Positions 17,528 to 25,741 of a stretch of DNA of 64,000 bases are shown here, in pieces (position 1 is the first letter of the stretch; each line of letters starts with the position of its first letter). Origin of the DNA: Paracidovorax avenae ATCC 19860 (GTDB lineage Bacteria; Pseudomonadota; Gammaproteobacteria; Burkholderiales; Burkholderiaceae_C). The stretch is from the NCBI RefSeq assembly GCF_000176855.2, contig NC_015138.1, forward strand, positions 5,208,001-5,272,000, in the 5' to 3' direction. The notes below the pieces were generated by a model. It saw nothing but the letters and a program-made list of their open reading frames with translations, searched no databases and had not been told where the DNA came from. The position numbers were made by a program, and so were the translations under genes.

Positions 17528-17562
17528 GCGCCGGCCTGCCGCCTTGCGCGGCGGGCCGGCGC
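17528..17562 (+). terminator. recA-recX intergenic hairpin (attenuator)
   Basis: Bases 17528-17542 pair with 17548-17562 over 15 bp (one G.U) around a 5-nt loop. It lies 18 nt after the recA stop and 13 nt before the recX ATG. There is no T-run. In E. coli a terminator in this place limits recX to read-through transcripts; the same logic is inferred here. Confidence 0.6.
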
Positions 17563-17575
17563 GGCTGCGACTCCC

Positions 17576-18046
17576 ATGGGTCTTTCTTCCCCCCTCTCCC
17601 TCAAGGGCCGCGCGCTGCGCCTGCTGGCCCAGCGCGAGCATTCGCGCTCCGAACTGGAGGCGAAGCTTGCACGGCACGTGCAGGAGGGCGACGACCTGCA
17701 CGCGGTGCTCGATGAACTCCAGGCCAGGGACTTCATCAATGCCGGCCGCGTGGCCGAATCCGTGGTGAACCGCCGCGCGGCGCGACTGGGCACGCAGCGC
17801 GTGGTGCAGGAACTGCGCGCCAAGGGGCTGGACGATGCGCTGGTGCGCGAGACGGCCGAGCGCCTGCGCGGCACCGAGGCTGCGCGCGCCCTTGCCGTCT
17901 GGCGCCAGCGCTTCGGCACGCCCCCGGAAACACCCCAGGAGCGTGCACGCCAGATGCGTTTCCTCGCGGCTCGCGGCTTCCCGGGCGACGTGGTGCGGCG
18001 CGTGGTCGGCGGCCGGATGGAGAACGACGGCGACCTGCCGGAATGA
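17576..18046 (+). CDS. recX: RecA regulatory protein RecX
   Basis: Small inhibitor that caps RecA filaments and limits ATPase and coprotease activity. The 156-residue protein shows the triple three-helix RecX pattern: [60 protein letters not shown], and [16 protein letters not shown]. Its length is typical. It is 65 nt after recA, separated by a strong hairpin that should keep its expression well below recA. The next gene is convergent. Confidence 0.93.
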   Translation: MGLSSPLSLKGRALRLLAQREHSRSELEAKLARHVQEGDDLHAVLDELQARDFINAGRVAESVVNRRAARLGTQRVVQELRAKGLDDALVRETAERLRGTEAARALAVWRQRFGTPPETPQERARQMRFLAARGFPGDVVRRVVGGRMENDGDLPE

Positions 18047-18094
18047 AGAAGCCACCATGTGGTCCACCCGGCAGCCGAGAACCGGCAGTCGGGG

Positions 18095-20479
18095 CTAACC
18101 CAGCAGCCGCTCCGGGTTCGCGTCGATCTTGGCGAGCGCATCGCGCGTAGCGCGCATCGTGAGGGCTTCCTCTTCCTGCGGCACCAGCAGGCCTGCCTGC
18201 AGGTAGGCGGCCATCCGCCGCAACTGCAACAGGTAGCTGCTACCGTCCGGCGCCGCGAAAAGATGCAGCTGCCGGCGCTCGCTGTGCCATGCGTACTGCA
18301 CCTGCGCCGAGGCACCGTTGTGGTCCAGCGTGAACCACGCCCCCAGCTGCAGTTCGCGCGCCCAGGCCACCATGGCCTCGTCCACGGGCGTGCCGTTGTC
18401 CGCCGCGACGTGGATGGACGAGGCATCGATGCCCAGCATCATTTCCAGGTAGTCGGCATCGAGCGGCATGTCGCCCAGCGTGGCGTCGCTCATGTAGTCC
18501 TCGAGGTGGTCCAGTCGCCGGGCCATCGCGTCGATGTGCGCCTGCGGGATGGACGCCGTCTTGGAGAGGAAGGCGTCGGCGAGCGTGTCGGTGAGGATCT
18601 TGATGTGCACGTCCTGCGGCGCGCCGGTCACGCCCAGCAGCTCCAGGCCCTGCCGCAGCCGCTGCAGCAGGCCCGGCAGGCTCTGGATGACCTGCGCACG
18701 CTCCGCCCGCTGGGGCTTGGCGCTGGCGGCCCAAACGAGGTCGGTAGCCGCCCGCTTGAACGCCGCGGTGTCCGCATGCTGCGCGCCGCTGCGCACGGCC
18801 GACAGCGCCAGCACTTCGGCCCAGGTCTTGAACAGGAAGCTGCGGATCTCGTCGCGCACCGGCATGTCCTTGAGCAGGTTGCGCAGCTCGATGGTGTACT
18901 GGATCGCCATCGTCTCCTTCTGCTCCACCTGCTGCGCCACGCTGACGATGCGCGAGGTGGCCTGGGGCGCCGTGAGGAACCTGGAAATGAAAGCCTCGAA
19001 CTCCGCGAGCACCAGCTGGAACACCCGCTGTCCGGTTTCCGGATACTGCTCGATCACCTGCACCACGCGCCGGATCTCGGCCTCCAGGGCGCTGCCCTGG
19101 ATCGCCGCGGTATCGAACCCCAGGACCACGCCGCCCATGCGGTCGATGAGCTGGCGGGCGGGATGCGCCATGTCGCTGAAGAATTCCGGCTCGGCCAGGG
19201 CCACCCGCAGCACGGGAACCTGCAGCCGCGCGAACCACACGCGCACCGCGGGCGGGATGCGGTCTTCGCTCAGGATGCTCTGGAACATCAGCGCGACCAC
19301 CTCGATGATGGCCTTCTCGCCCGGCGTTTCCGCCTTGGCCTTGAGCTCCGCGGTGCGCTCGCGCGCAGCGCCTGCCACCTGCACCACCGCGGCGGGGCTG
19401 TGATAGTCCAGGACCAGGGTGGCGATCTCGCTTTGGTAGAAGCTGTCGGCCATCAGCCGCTGTTCCGCGAGTGCCTGCTGGAGCGCCGCCGACGCCGGTG
19501 CCGCCGGAGCAGGAGCATCGCCCGCCATGCGCCCGGCGCCCGAGGGACTGAACGCCGCGATGGCCGGCTGCACGAGAATCCGGCGCAACTGCCCCATCAC
19601 GCCCTGCGCGCGCTGGCGGGCCCGGGCCAGGGGCGAGCCGTAGGCAGCAGCCTGCGTGCCGGCGAAACCCGAAACCCCGCCCGGCATGGTCCCCATGGGC
19701 CGGGAAGGAGCGCGCAATCCACCGCCAGTGGACGGGTCCCCGGCCTGCGGCATGGCCATGCCTGCCCCCATTCCGGAGACAGGAGGGGACCCGAGCCCTC
19801 CCTGCACCGTCGTCCCGCCCGTACGGCGCACGCGCGAACGCAGGTCGTCGTCCGGTCGCACGCCCTGCTCCTCGAAGAAGCGGACCAGGGCCTCGTATTG
19901 CGCGAGCACCAGCGCACCCAGGGCGCGCTGCAGCGGCTCGAGCAGGGCCTGCAGGTCCGCGCGCAGCAGGCCGCAGGCCACCCACGGATCCACGAGATGC
20001 AGGGCCAGGACTTCGGGGCGCAGGAGGTCTCGCTCGCCGGGCTCCTCGCCTTCGAGATGCTGCAGGTGCCTGCGCACCGCGTCGAAGGCAGGGCCGGCCC
20101 GCTCCGCCACGGACAGGCCGATGCGGGACGCGAGGATCTTGTTTTCCACCACGTCGTCGCTCACCAGCTCGAGCCCTGCGAGCGAAAATCCCCCGGCGAG
20201 CGCGGCGCTGCGCGTACTGGGGAGCGTGGTGACCGCATCACGCAGCGACCGCGCCGCGCCGGCGATCCACGCACCATGGAACTGCTGGTAGCGCATCCAC
20301 AGGTCGCGGCGCTCCTGCATGACGCGCTGGGTGGCCGTCAGCCCCATGAGGTGGGTGGTGAACTCCTGGAGCTCGGCGTCCAGGGCGGGCAGGCCTTCGC
20401 CCAGTCCCTCGATGAAACGCTGGCGCCCCAGGCGGGCCAGGCGCCTCGCGTTTGACGGGAAGGTGGACGAAGTCTCCAT
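18095..20479 (-). CDS. DUF1631-family protein
   Basis: A 794-residue cytosolic protein that matches the DUF1631 family of beta/gamma-proteobacteria, sometimes mislabelled thymidine phosphorylase. It is mostly helical, with no signal peptide or membrane segment. A Gly/Pro/Ala-rich low-complexity linker occupies roughly residues 195-330. The C-terminal part includes WARELQLGAWFTLDHNGASAQVQYAWHSERR, a PilZ-like stretch that in this family may bind a cyclic dinucleotide. No motif identifies a reaction. It is convergent with recX and stands alone on its strand. Function unknown. Confidence 0.75.
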   Translation of the reverse strand: METSSTFPSNARRLARLGRQRFIEGLGEGLPALDAELQEFTTHLMGLTATQRVMQERRDLWMRYQQFHGAWIAGAARSLRDAVTTLPSTRSAALAGGFSLAGLELVSDDVVENKILASRIGLSVAERAGPAFDAVRRHLQHLEGEEPGERDLLRPEVLALHLVDPWVACGLLRADLQALLEPLQRALGALVLAQYEALVRFFEEQGVRPDDDLRSRVRRTGGTTVQGGLGSPPVSGMGAGMAMPQAGDPSTGGGLRAPSRPMGTMPGGVSGFAGTQAAAYGSPLARARQRAQGVMGQLRRILVQPAIAAFSPSGAGRMAGDAPAPAAPASAALQQALAEQRLMADSFYQSEIATLVLDYHSPAAVVQVAGAARERTAELKAKAETPGEKAIIEVVALMFQSILSEDRIPPAVRVWFARLQVPVLRVALAEPEFFSDMAHPARQLIDRMGGVVLGFDTAAIQGSALEAEIRRVVQVIEQYPETGQRVFQLVLAEFEAFISRFLTAPQATSRIVSVAQQVEQKETMAIQYTIELRNLLKDMPVRDEIRSFLFKTWAEVLALSAVRSGAQHADTAAFKRAATDLVWAASAKPQRAERAQVIQSLPGLLQRLRQGLELLGVTGAPQDVHIKILTDTLADAFLSKTASIPQAHIDAMARRLDHLEDYMSDATLGDMPLDADYLEMMLGIDASSIHVAADNGTPVDEAMVAWARELQLGAWFTLDHNGASAQVQYAWHSERRQLHLFAAPDGSSYLLQLRRMAAYLQAGLLVPQEEEALTMRATRDALAKIDANPERLLG

Positions 20480-20631
20480 ACGCCGCGGATTATGAGCGCG
20501 CTACAGGCCTGTCGGCATACGGGAATCTGCAGAGATCCAACGGACGAACCACCCCGCGGAATTCCATCGGCGCAAATGCTAACCAGGCCGCTCCCGGCCG
20601 CCCGCCGGGGGCCGGAATGTGGCGTAAAAGC

Positions 20632-21585
20632 TCAGACTGCGGCCCCGGCGTTGGGATCGTTGGGGTCGCCTTCCTTGCGGGCCGGAGCCTTCACCAGGTC
20701 TTCGCGCTTGATGCCCAGCCACATGGCGATGGCAGCGGCGACGAACACCGAGGAGTAGATGCCGAACAGGATGCCGATGGTCAGCGCGAGCGCGAAGTAG
20801 TGCAGGCTCGGGCCGCCGAAGAAGAACATCGACAGTACCATCGCCTCGGTGGAAGCGTGGGTGATGATCGTGCGGCTCATCGTGCTCGTGATGGCGTGGT
20901 CGATGACCTCGTGCGTGGTCATCTTGCGGTACTTGCGGAAGGCCTCGCGGATCCGGTCGAAGATCACCACGGATTCGTTCACCGAGTAGCCCAGCACCGC
21001 GAGCACGCCGGCCAGCACGGCGAGCGAGAACTCCCACTGGAAGAACGCGAAGAAGCCCAGGATGATGACCACGTCGTGCAGGTTGGCGATGATGGCCGCG
21101 ACGCCGAACTTCCATTCGAAGCGGAACGCGAGGTACACCACGATGCCGACCACCACCATGGCGAGCGCCATGAGGCCGCCGTGCACGAGTTCCTCGCCCA
21201 CCTGCGGACCGACGAATTCCGTGCGGCGCAGCGTGACGCCCGGGTCCTGCTCCTTGAGGGCCCCCATCACCTGCTCGCTCTGCTGAGCGGAGGTCGCCCC
21301 CTTCTGCACGGGCAGGCGGATCATCACGTCGCGCGAGGTGCCGAAGTTCTGCACGATCACGTCGGAGTATCCGAGCCGCGAAACGGCTTCGCGCACCTTG
21401 CCGGTGTCGGCCGCCTGCGTGTAGGCCACCTCCATCACGGTGCCGCCCGTGAACTCCACCGACAGGTGCAGCCCGCGCGTGAAGAGGAAGAAGACGGCCA
21501 GCGCGAAGGTGATGAAGGAGATCGCGTTGAAGACCAACGCGTGCTTCATGAAGGGGATGTCTTTTTTGATGCGGAAGAATTCCAT
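20632..21585 (-). CDS. secF: Protein translocase subunit SecF
   Basis: Inner-membrane partner of SecD in the SecDF complex, which uses the proton gradient to pull exported proteins into the periplasm. The 317-residue protein has a first TM segment (about 19-37), a small periplasmic domain (GLHLSVEFTGGTVMEVAY onward) and five C-terminal TM segments. VLGYSVNESVVIFDRIREAFRK contains the conserved TM4 Asp-Arg motif. The ATG at 21585 lies 17 nt after the secD stop, so the two are co-transcribed. Acidic, Asn-rich C-terminal tail. Confidence 0.96.
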   Translation of the reverse strand: MEFFRIKKDIPFMKHALVFNAISFITFALAVFFLFTRGLHLSVEFTGGTVMEVAYTQAADTGKVREAVSRLGYSDVIVQNFGTSRDVMIRLPVQKGATSAQQSEQVMGALKEQDPGVTLRRTEFVGPQVGEELVHGGLMALAMVVVGIVVYLAFRFEWKFGVAAIIANLHDVVIILGFFAFFQWEFSLAVLAGVLAVLGYSVNESVVIFDRIREAFRKYRKMTTHEVIDHAITSTMSRTIITHASTEAMVLSMFFFGGPSLHYFALALTIGILFGIYSSVFVAAAIAMWLGIKREDLVKAPARKEGDPNDPNAGAAV

Positions 21586-21602
21586 GGCGAGTCTTCCTTC
21601 GG

Positions 21603-23501
21603 TCAGTTCGTCTTGGCCGGCGCGGAGGGTACCGCCGGGGTGTCGGGACCGGGCTTCCACACCTGGCCGATGGACACGCTCTTGAGCTTCTTCTTGCGGC
21701 CGTACCAGAGGTTCACCAGGCCGCGCGAGAAGAACACGGCCGAGAACATGCTGGTCAGGATGCCCAGGCAGTGCACCACGGCGAAGCCCCGCACCGGGCC
21801 CGAGCCGAAGGCCAGCAGCGCGAGGCCGGCGATGAGCGTGGTCACGTTGGAGTCGAGGATGGTCGCCCAGGCGCGCTCGTAGCCCGCATGGATGGCCGCC
21901 TGCGGCGCGACGCCCGCGCGCAGTTCCTCGCGGATGCGCTCGTTGATCAGCACGTTCGAGTCGATGGCGACGCCCAGCGCGAGCGCCATGGCGGCAATGC
22001 CGGGCAGCGTGAGGGTGGCCTGCAGCATGGACAGCACGGCGATCAGCATGAGCACGTTCACCGACAGCGCGATGGTGGAGAACACGCCGAACAGCGCGTA
22101 GTAAACGCACATGAACACGGCGATGGCCACCATGCCCCAGACCACGCTGTGGATGCCGCGGCTGATGTTGTCGGCACCCAGGCTGGGGCCGATGGTGAAT
22201 TCCTCGATGATCTCCATCGGCGCGGCCAGCGAGCCGGCGCGCAGCAGCAGCGAGGTGTCGTTGGCCTCGGCCGTGGTCATGCGGCCGGAGATCTGCACGC
22301 GGCCGCCGCCGATCTCGGAGCGGATCACCGGGGCCGTCACGACCTCGCCCTTGCCCTTCTCGAAGAGCACGATGGCCATGCGCTTGCCGATGTTCTCGCG
22401 CGTGATGTCCTTGAAGATGCGCGCGCCCTTGGCGTCGAGCGTCAGGTTGACGGTCGGCTCCTGGGTCTGGCCGTCGAAGCCGGGTTGCGCGTCGGTCAGG
22501 TTCTCACCCGTCAGGATGACCTGCTTCTTGACGATGACGAACTGGCCGTTGCGGTCGGGGTAGCGCTCGCTGCCGAACGGCACCGGGCCGGAGCCGCGCT
22601 CGGCGCCGCGCGCCTCGGTGCTCTCGTCCACCATCCGCACCTCGAGCGTAGCGGTGCGGCCCAGGATGTCCTTGGCCTTGGCGGTGTCCTGCACGCCGGG
22701 CAGCTGCACGACGATGCGGTCCGTGCCCTGCTGCTGGATCACCGGCTCGGCCACGCCGAGTTCGTTGATCCGGTTGTGCAGCGTGGTCATGTTCTGCTTG
22801 AGCGCCTGGTCCTGCACCTTGCGCAGGGCCTCGGGCTTGATGGTCGCGCGCACGATCACGCCCTGCCCGTCCGGGCTGGAGGTGGCCACGAGGTCGGGGA
22901 ACTGGTCGGAGATCAGGTTGCGCGTGGCCGTGGCCGCGGCCTCGTCGCGCAGGCGCACCTCGATGGTCTGGCCGTCGCGGCTGATGCCGCCGTGGCGGAT
23001 GTTGCGGTCGCGCATGAAGGTGCGCAGGTCGCCCGCGAAGGACTCGGCCTTCTTGGTGAGCGCCGCCTGCATGTCCACCTGCAGCATGAAGTGCACGCCG
23101 CCGCGCAGGTCCAGGCCCAGATAGACGGGCTGCGCATGCAGCGCCGTGAGCCATGCGGGCGAACGGGAGACGAGGTTCAGCGCGACGATGTACTGCGGAT
23201 CTGCCGCGTCGGGCACCAGGGCCTTCTGGATGACGTCCTTGGCCTTGAGCTGGGTGTCGGGCGTGTCGAAGCGCGCGCGCACCGAGTTGCCGTCGAGGCT
23301 CACCGCGTCGGGCGTGATGCCGGCGCCTTGCAGCGCCTCTTCGACACGCCGCTGCAGCGAGGCATCGACCTTGACCGAGGCCTTGGCCGAGGACACCTGC
23401 ACCGCGGGCGCCTCGCCGAACACATTGGGCAGGGAGTACAGGATCCCCACGAGCAGCACGACCACGAGGATCGCGTACTTCCAGACCGGATAACGATTCA
23501 T
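21603..23501 (-). CDS. secD: Protein translocase subunit SecD
   Basis: Large SecDF subunit, 632 residues. TM1 lies at about 9-27. The periplasmic P1 region contains YLGLDLRGGVHFMLQVDM, with the conserved D-L-R-G-G motif. Five C-terminal TM helices include ALGVAIDSNVLINERIREELR, with the Asp and Arg needed for proton-driven motion. It follows yajC by 183 bp, an unusually long gap for this operon that holds a hairpin repeat, and leads directly into secF. Confidence 0.96.
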   Translation of the reverse strand: MNRYPVWKYAILVVVLLVGILYSLPNVFGEAPAVQVSSAKASVKVDASLQRRVEEALQGAGITPDAVSLDGNSVRARFDTPDTQLKAKDVIQKALVPDAADPQYIVALNLVSRSPAWLTALHAQPVYLGLDLRGGVHFMLQVDMQAALTKKAESFAGDLRTFMRDRNIRHGGISRDGQTIEVRLRDEAAATATRNLISDQFPDLVATSSPDGQGVIVRATIKPEALRKVQDQALKQNMTTLHNRINELGVAEPVIQQQGTDRIVVQLPGVQDTAKAKDILGRTATLEVRMVDESTEARGAERGSGPVPFGSERYPDRNGQFVIVKKQVILTGENLTDAQPGFDGQTQEPTVNLTLDAKGARIFKDITRENIGKRMAIVLFEKGKGEVVTAPVIRSEIGGGRVQISGRMTTAEANDTSLLLRAGSLAAPMEIIEEFTIGPSLGADNISRGIHSVVWGMVAIAVFMCVYYALFGVFSTIALSVNVLMLIAVLSMLQATLTLPGIAAMALALGVAIDSNVLINERIREELRAGVAPQAAIHAGYERAWATILDSNVTTLIAGLALLAFGSGPVRGFAVVHCLGILTSMFSAVFFSRGLVNLWYGRKKKLKSVSIGQVWKPGPDTPAVPSAPAKTN

Positions 23502-23621
23502 GATCGCGCTCTTATCATCTCAATTGACCACGGCGTGCCGCACCATCGTGCGGCGCCTGGAATGGGCGCGGCGCAGGCCAGCAGACGCCGCGCAAGGGCC
23601 GCCCCGCCGCGCTGGCGTCGT

Positions 23622-23654
23622 CCCCCTTCCCACGCGCAGCGCGAGAGAAGGGGG
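23622..23654. repeat. Hairpin-forming intergenic repeat between yajC and secD
   Basis: CCCCCTTC (23622-23629) and GAAGGGGG (23647-23654) form an 8-bp stem, with GCGC/GCGC pairing inside. A second small dyad GCGGCGCAGCCGC follows at about 23657. It resembles dispersed palindromic units common in Comamonadaceae intergenic DNA; copy number cannot be judged from one window. Confidence 0.4.
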
Positions 23655-23684
23655 AAGCGGCGCAGCCGCTCAGGGGGTTGCCCC

Positions 23685-24017
23685 TCACTTCACCGTGCCT
23701 TTGGGCAGGACCTGGGACACGGAACTGCGCTGGACCTGCACTTCCACGCCCGAGGCGATCTCGATGTGCAGGAAGCCTTCGGACAGGCGCGTGACCTTGC
23801 CCAGGATGCCGCCGGCCGTCGCCACCTCGTCGCCCTTGGCGATCGCGTCGATCATGGCGCGGTGCTCCTTCTGGCGCTTCATCTGGGGCCGGATCATGAT
23901 GAAGTACAGCACCACGAACATCAGCACCAGCGGCAGCATGCTCGTGAGCGAGGACATCATGCCGCCGGCGGGCGCGGCGGCCGGGGCGGTCTGGGCGAAA
24001 GCGGAAGAGATAAACAC
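23685..24017 (-). CDS. yajC: Sec translocon accessory subunit YajC
   Basis: Small inner-membrane SecDF-associated protein, 110 residues. One TM helix (about 26-44, MLPLVLMFVVLYFIMI) is followed by the family signature RPQMKRQKEHRAMIDAIAKGDEV and GGILGKV. It heads the yajC-secD-secF unit. The usual upstream partners tgt and queA are not there; a periplasmic/hydrolase cassette sits upstream instead. Confidence 0.95.
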   Translation of the reverse strand: MFISSAFAQTAPAAAPAGGMMSSLTSMLPLVLMFVVLYFIMIRPQMKRQKEHRAMIDAIAKGDEVATAGGILGKVTRLSEGFLHIEIASGVEVQVQRSSVSQVLPKGTVK

Positions 24018-24145
24018 GGCTACAGGCTCCGGTGAAAAGAGGGTCGTCCGGCCCGGTCACCGGGCCGATCGTGCACGCAGAGGCGCATGGGCGCCTGCCG
24101 CAGGGCAACAGGGGATTGTATGCGGCGTGTTTCAGCGACCTGGCG

Positions 24146-24173
24146 GCATAACCCGCGGGCCGTTGGGTTATGC
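24146..24173 (-). terminator. Hairpin downstream of the SleB-like gene
   Basis: GCATAACCC (24146-24154) pairs perfectly with GGGTTATGC (24165-24173) around a 10-nt loop, 33 nt past the stop of the hydrolase gene. No T-run follows on the minus strand, so termination would be weak; an operator for yajC is an alternative. Confidence 0.35.
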
Positions 24174-24205
24174 AGGGGCCGAGCCGTATCCGAGGCACGG
24201 AAGGC

Positions 24206-25060
24206 TCAGCGGCCAGGGATGCGCAGGCGCCTGTGCGTGAAGAAGGTATTGCCTCCCACGGTTTTGAACTCCACGAAGTCGGGCGAGGGGGCCCCGGAGT
24301 CGTCCGTCCGCCATCCAAACAGCCCTGTCGGGCTGGGATCTGGTGGCAGCGGCTCCGTTGCAGCCAAAAGCGCGGCCTCGTAAAACGCCACGTATTTCGC
24401 ATGCCAGGCCGTGTTGGTGGCATCGTTGACGATGGCCATCCGGGCATCTATCAATTCCTGCTTCCCGCTGGCAATCTGCGGGTAATGCTGGAAACCGGCA
24501 AATTGCACCTGCCCTCGGTCACTGGCAGTCACGATGTCCCGGATATTTCGGGCGCCGGCCGCCATGAACTCCTTGGCGCTGCCGGAGCCCAGCCGGTTGG
24601 CGATCACCCTGCGCATCATGCGCATTCCGTCCATAGCCGCATCCGGCCCTCCAATCCCGGCCCTCGTCCACTCCTGGGGCGCAGGCATCTCTACGAGGAA
24701 GAGCCGCACCAGGAGGCCAGCATCAGACTCAGGGCCGGGCAGACGCACCACCTTCTTCACCGTGACGCTTACCAGCGCCGGCGTGATCGTCAGCACAGAG
24801 GCGCTGGCGCCGCGCTCGGACTGGAGCATGAGCTTGGCATTGCCGGCATTGCGCGCGGCCACCGTGAAACCCTACGCATCCGCTCGGCTGTTGTGCGTCG
24901 TGCCCGTGACCTCCAGCACGTTGGGGTAATCGCTCACTGCCGCCAGCGTGTAGCGCTTGTCTATCTTCTCCAGCTTGACGCGCAGAACATTGCCCTCGAC
25001 GAGAGTGATCGTGCCCGGCACGGGATTGCCGTGCATGTATTTCAGGATGGCATTGGCCAT
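24206..25060 (-). pseudogene. Ig-like plus SleB-like cell-wall hydrolase, interrupted by an in-frame amber codon
   Basis: Read through, this is a protein of about 284 residues. An N-terminal Ig-like (BIG-type) domain runs from about 10 to 100. A C-terminal region resembles SleB/cell-wall hydrolases: VIANRL, QFAGFQHYP and a DPSPTGLFGWRT...GGNTFF end. A TAG at 24874-24872 (codon 63) splits the Ig-like domain. The frame continues in register as GFTVAARNAGNAKL, so the second piece begins in mid-fold. No signal peptide is present. This is a broken gene or one needing suppression; a GTG restart near 24862 could still make the hydrolase part. The partner upstream is a signal-peptide protein, a layout seen in effector/immunity pairs. 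Functional calls are tentative. Confidence 0.6.
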
Positions 25061-25099
25061 GGAAACTCCCCCTCGGATATCCGCGATTTGTTTTCTGAC

Positions 25100-25678
25100 T
25101 TATTGCTTCGGCATGGGTGGCTTGAACGCCGGTATCCGAACCGTAGTCCCTGCACGCCGGCACTGCATGAGTATTCGATCGACCCACGACCGGCTCACCA
25201 GGGATGTACTGGTGCCAACATCCGTATCCGTTGGTACGACATCGGTCTTCAGATTCACGACGCCGGTGGCATAGGCCAGCATCCGGCCCTCCGTGTCCGG
25301 GTCCATCCTGTCAGGTACGTACGATTGACCTGGTCGAACGCGGTTTATCCGATGCACGGACTCGCCTTCGTACCAGATCATGGACAGCACACTCGTGCCC
25401 GGCTCCGATGTATCGGGCCTGTCCAGCCGCCTCTGCACGAAACAGAAGGTGTTCGCATGCGATGTGCTGGCCTTTGCAGCCAAAAACGAACGCAATGCGG
25501 CCCGGCTTGGCATCCGCCGCGGATCGGGCCGAGAGAACGCCGGATCGACGGGCACGCGGGACGATTCGGATGCTGCAACCGCAGGCAGCGCAACGCCTCC
25601 CAGCGACGACGTTACCGCCAGCGACAAAGAGAGCGCCCGTGCGATGCGTGCAGGGGTATGGCGCGGAATGATTCTCAT
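25100..25678 (-). CDS. Exported protein of unknown function beside the SleB-like gene
   Basis: A 192-residue protein with a long signal peptide (MRIIPRHTPARIARALSLSL..., cleavage near ALPAVAAS, about residue 36). The mature part has two Cys (in NTFCFVQRR and ILMQCRRAG) that could form a disulphide. I recognise no family. It lies 39 nt upstream of the hydrolase gene on the same strand. Periplasmic location next to a signal-less cell-wall hydrolase suggests an immunity-protein role, which is inference from context only. Confidence 0.6.
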   Translation of the reverse strand: MRIIPRHTPARIARALSLSLAVTSSLGGVALPAVAASESSRVPVDPAFSRPDPRRMPSRAALRSFLAAKASTSHANTFCFVQRRLDRPDTSEPGTSVLSMIWYEGESVHRINRVRPGQSYVPDRMDPDTEGRMLAYATGVVNLKTDVVPTDTDVGTSTSLVSRSWVDRILMQCRRAGTTVRIPAFKPPMPKQ

Positions 25679-25741
25679 GGATAGCCGCTCCTCCGGAGGA
25701 CACTATACGGCCGGCGCAGTTCCGCCGCCCCCCGGGGTCCC

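Noticed and set aside
20594..20615. Terminator after secF from CCGGCC/GGCCGG pairing
   Set aside because: The stem is 6 bp, the sequence is generally GC-rich and no T-run follows, so chance pairing is likely.
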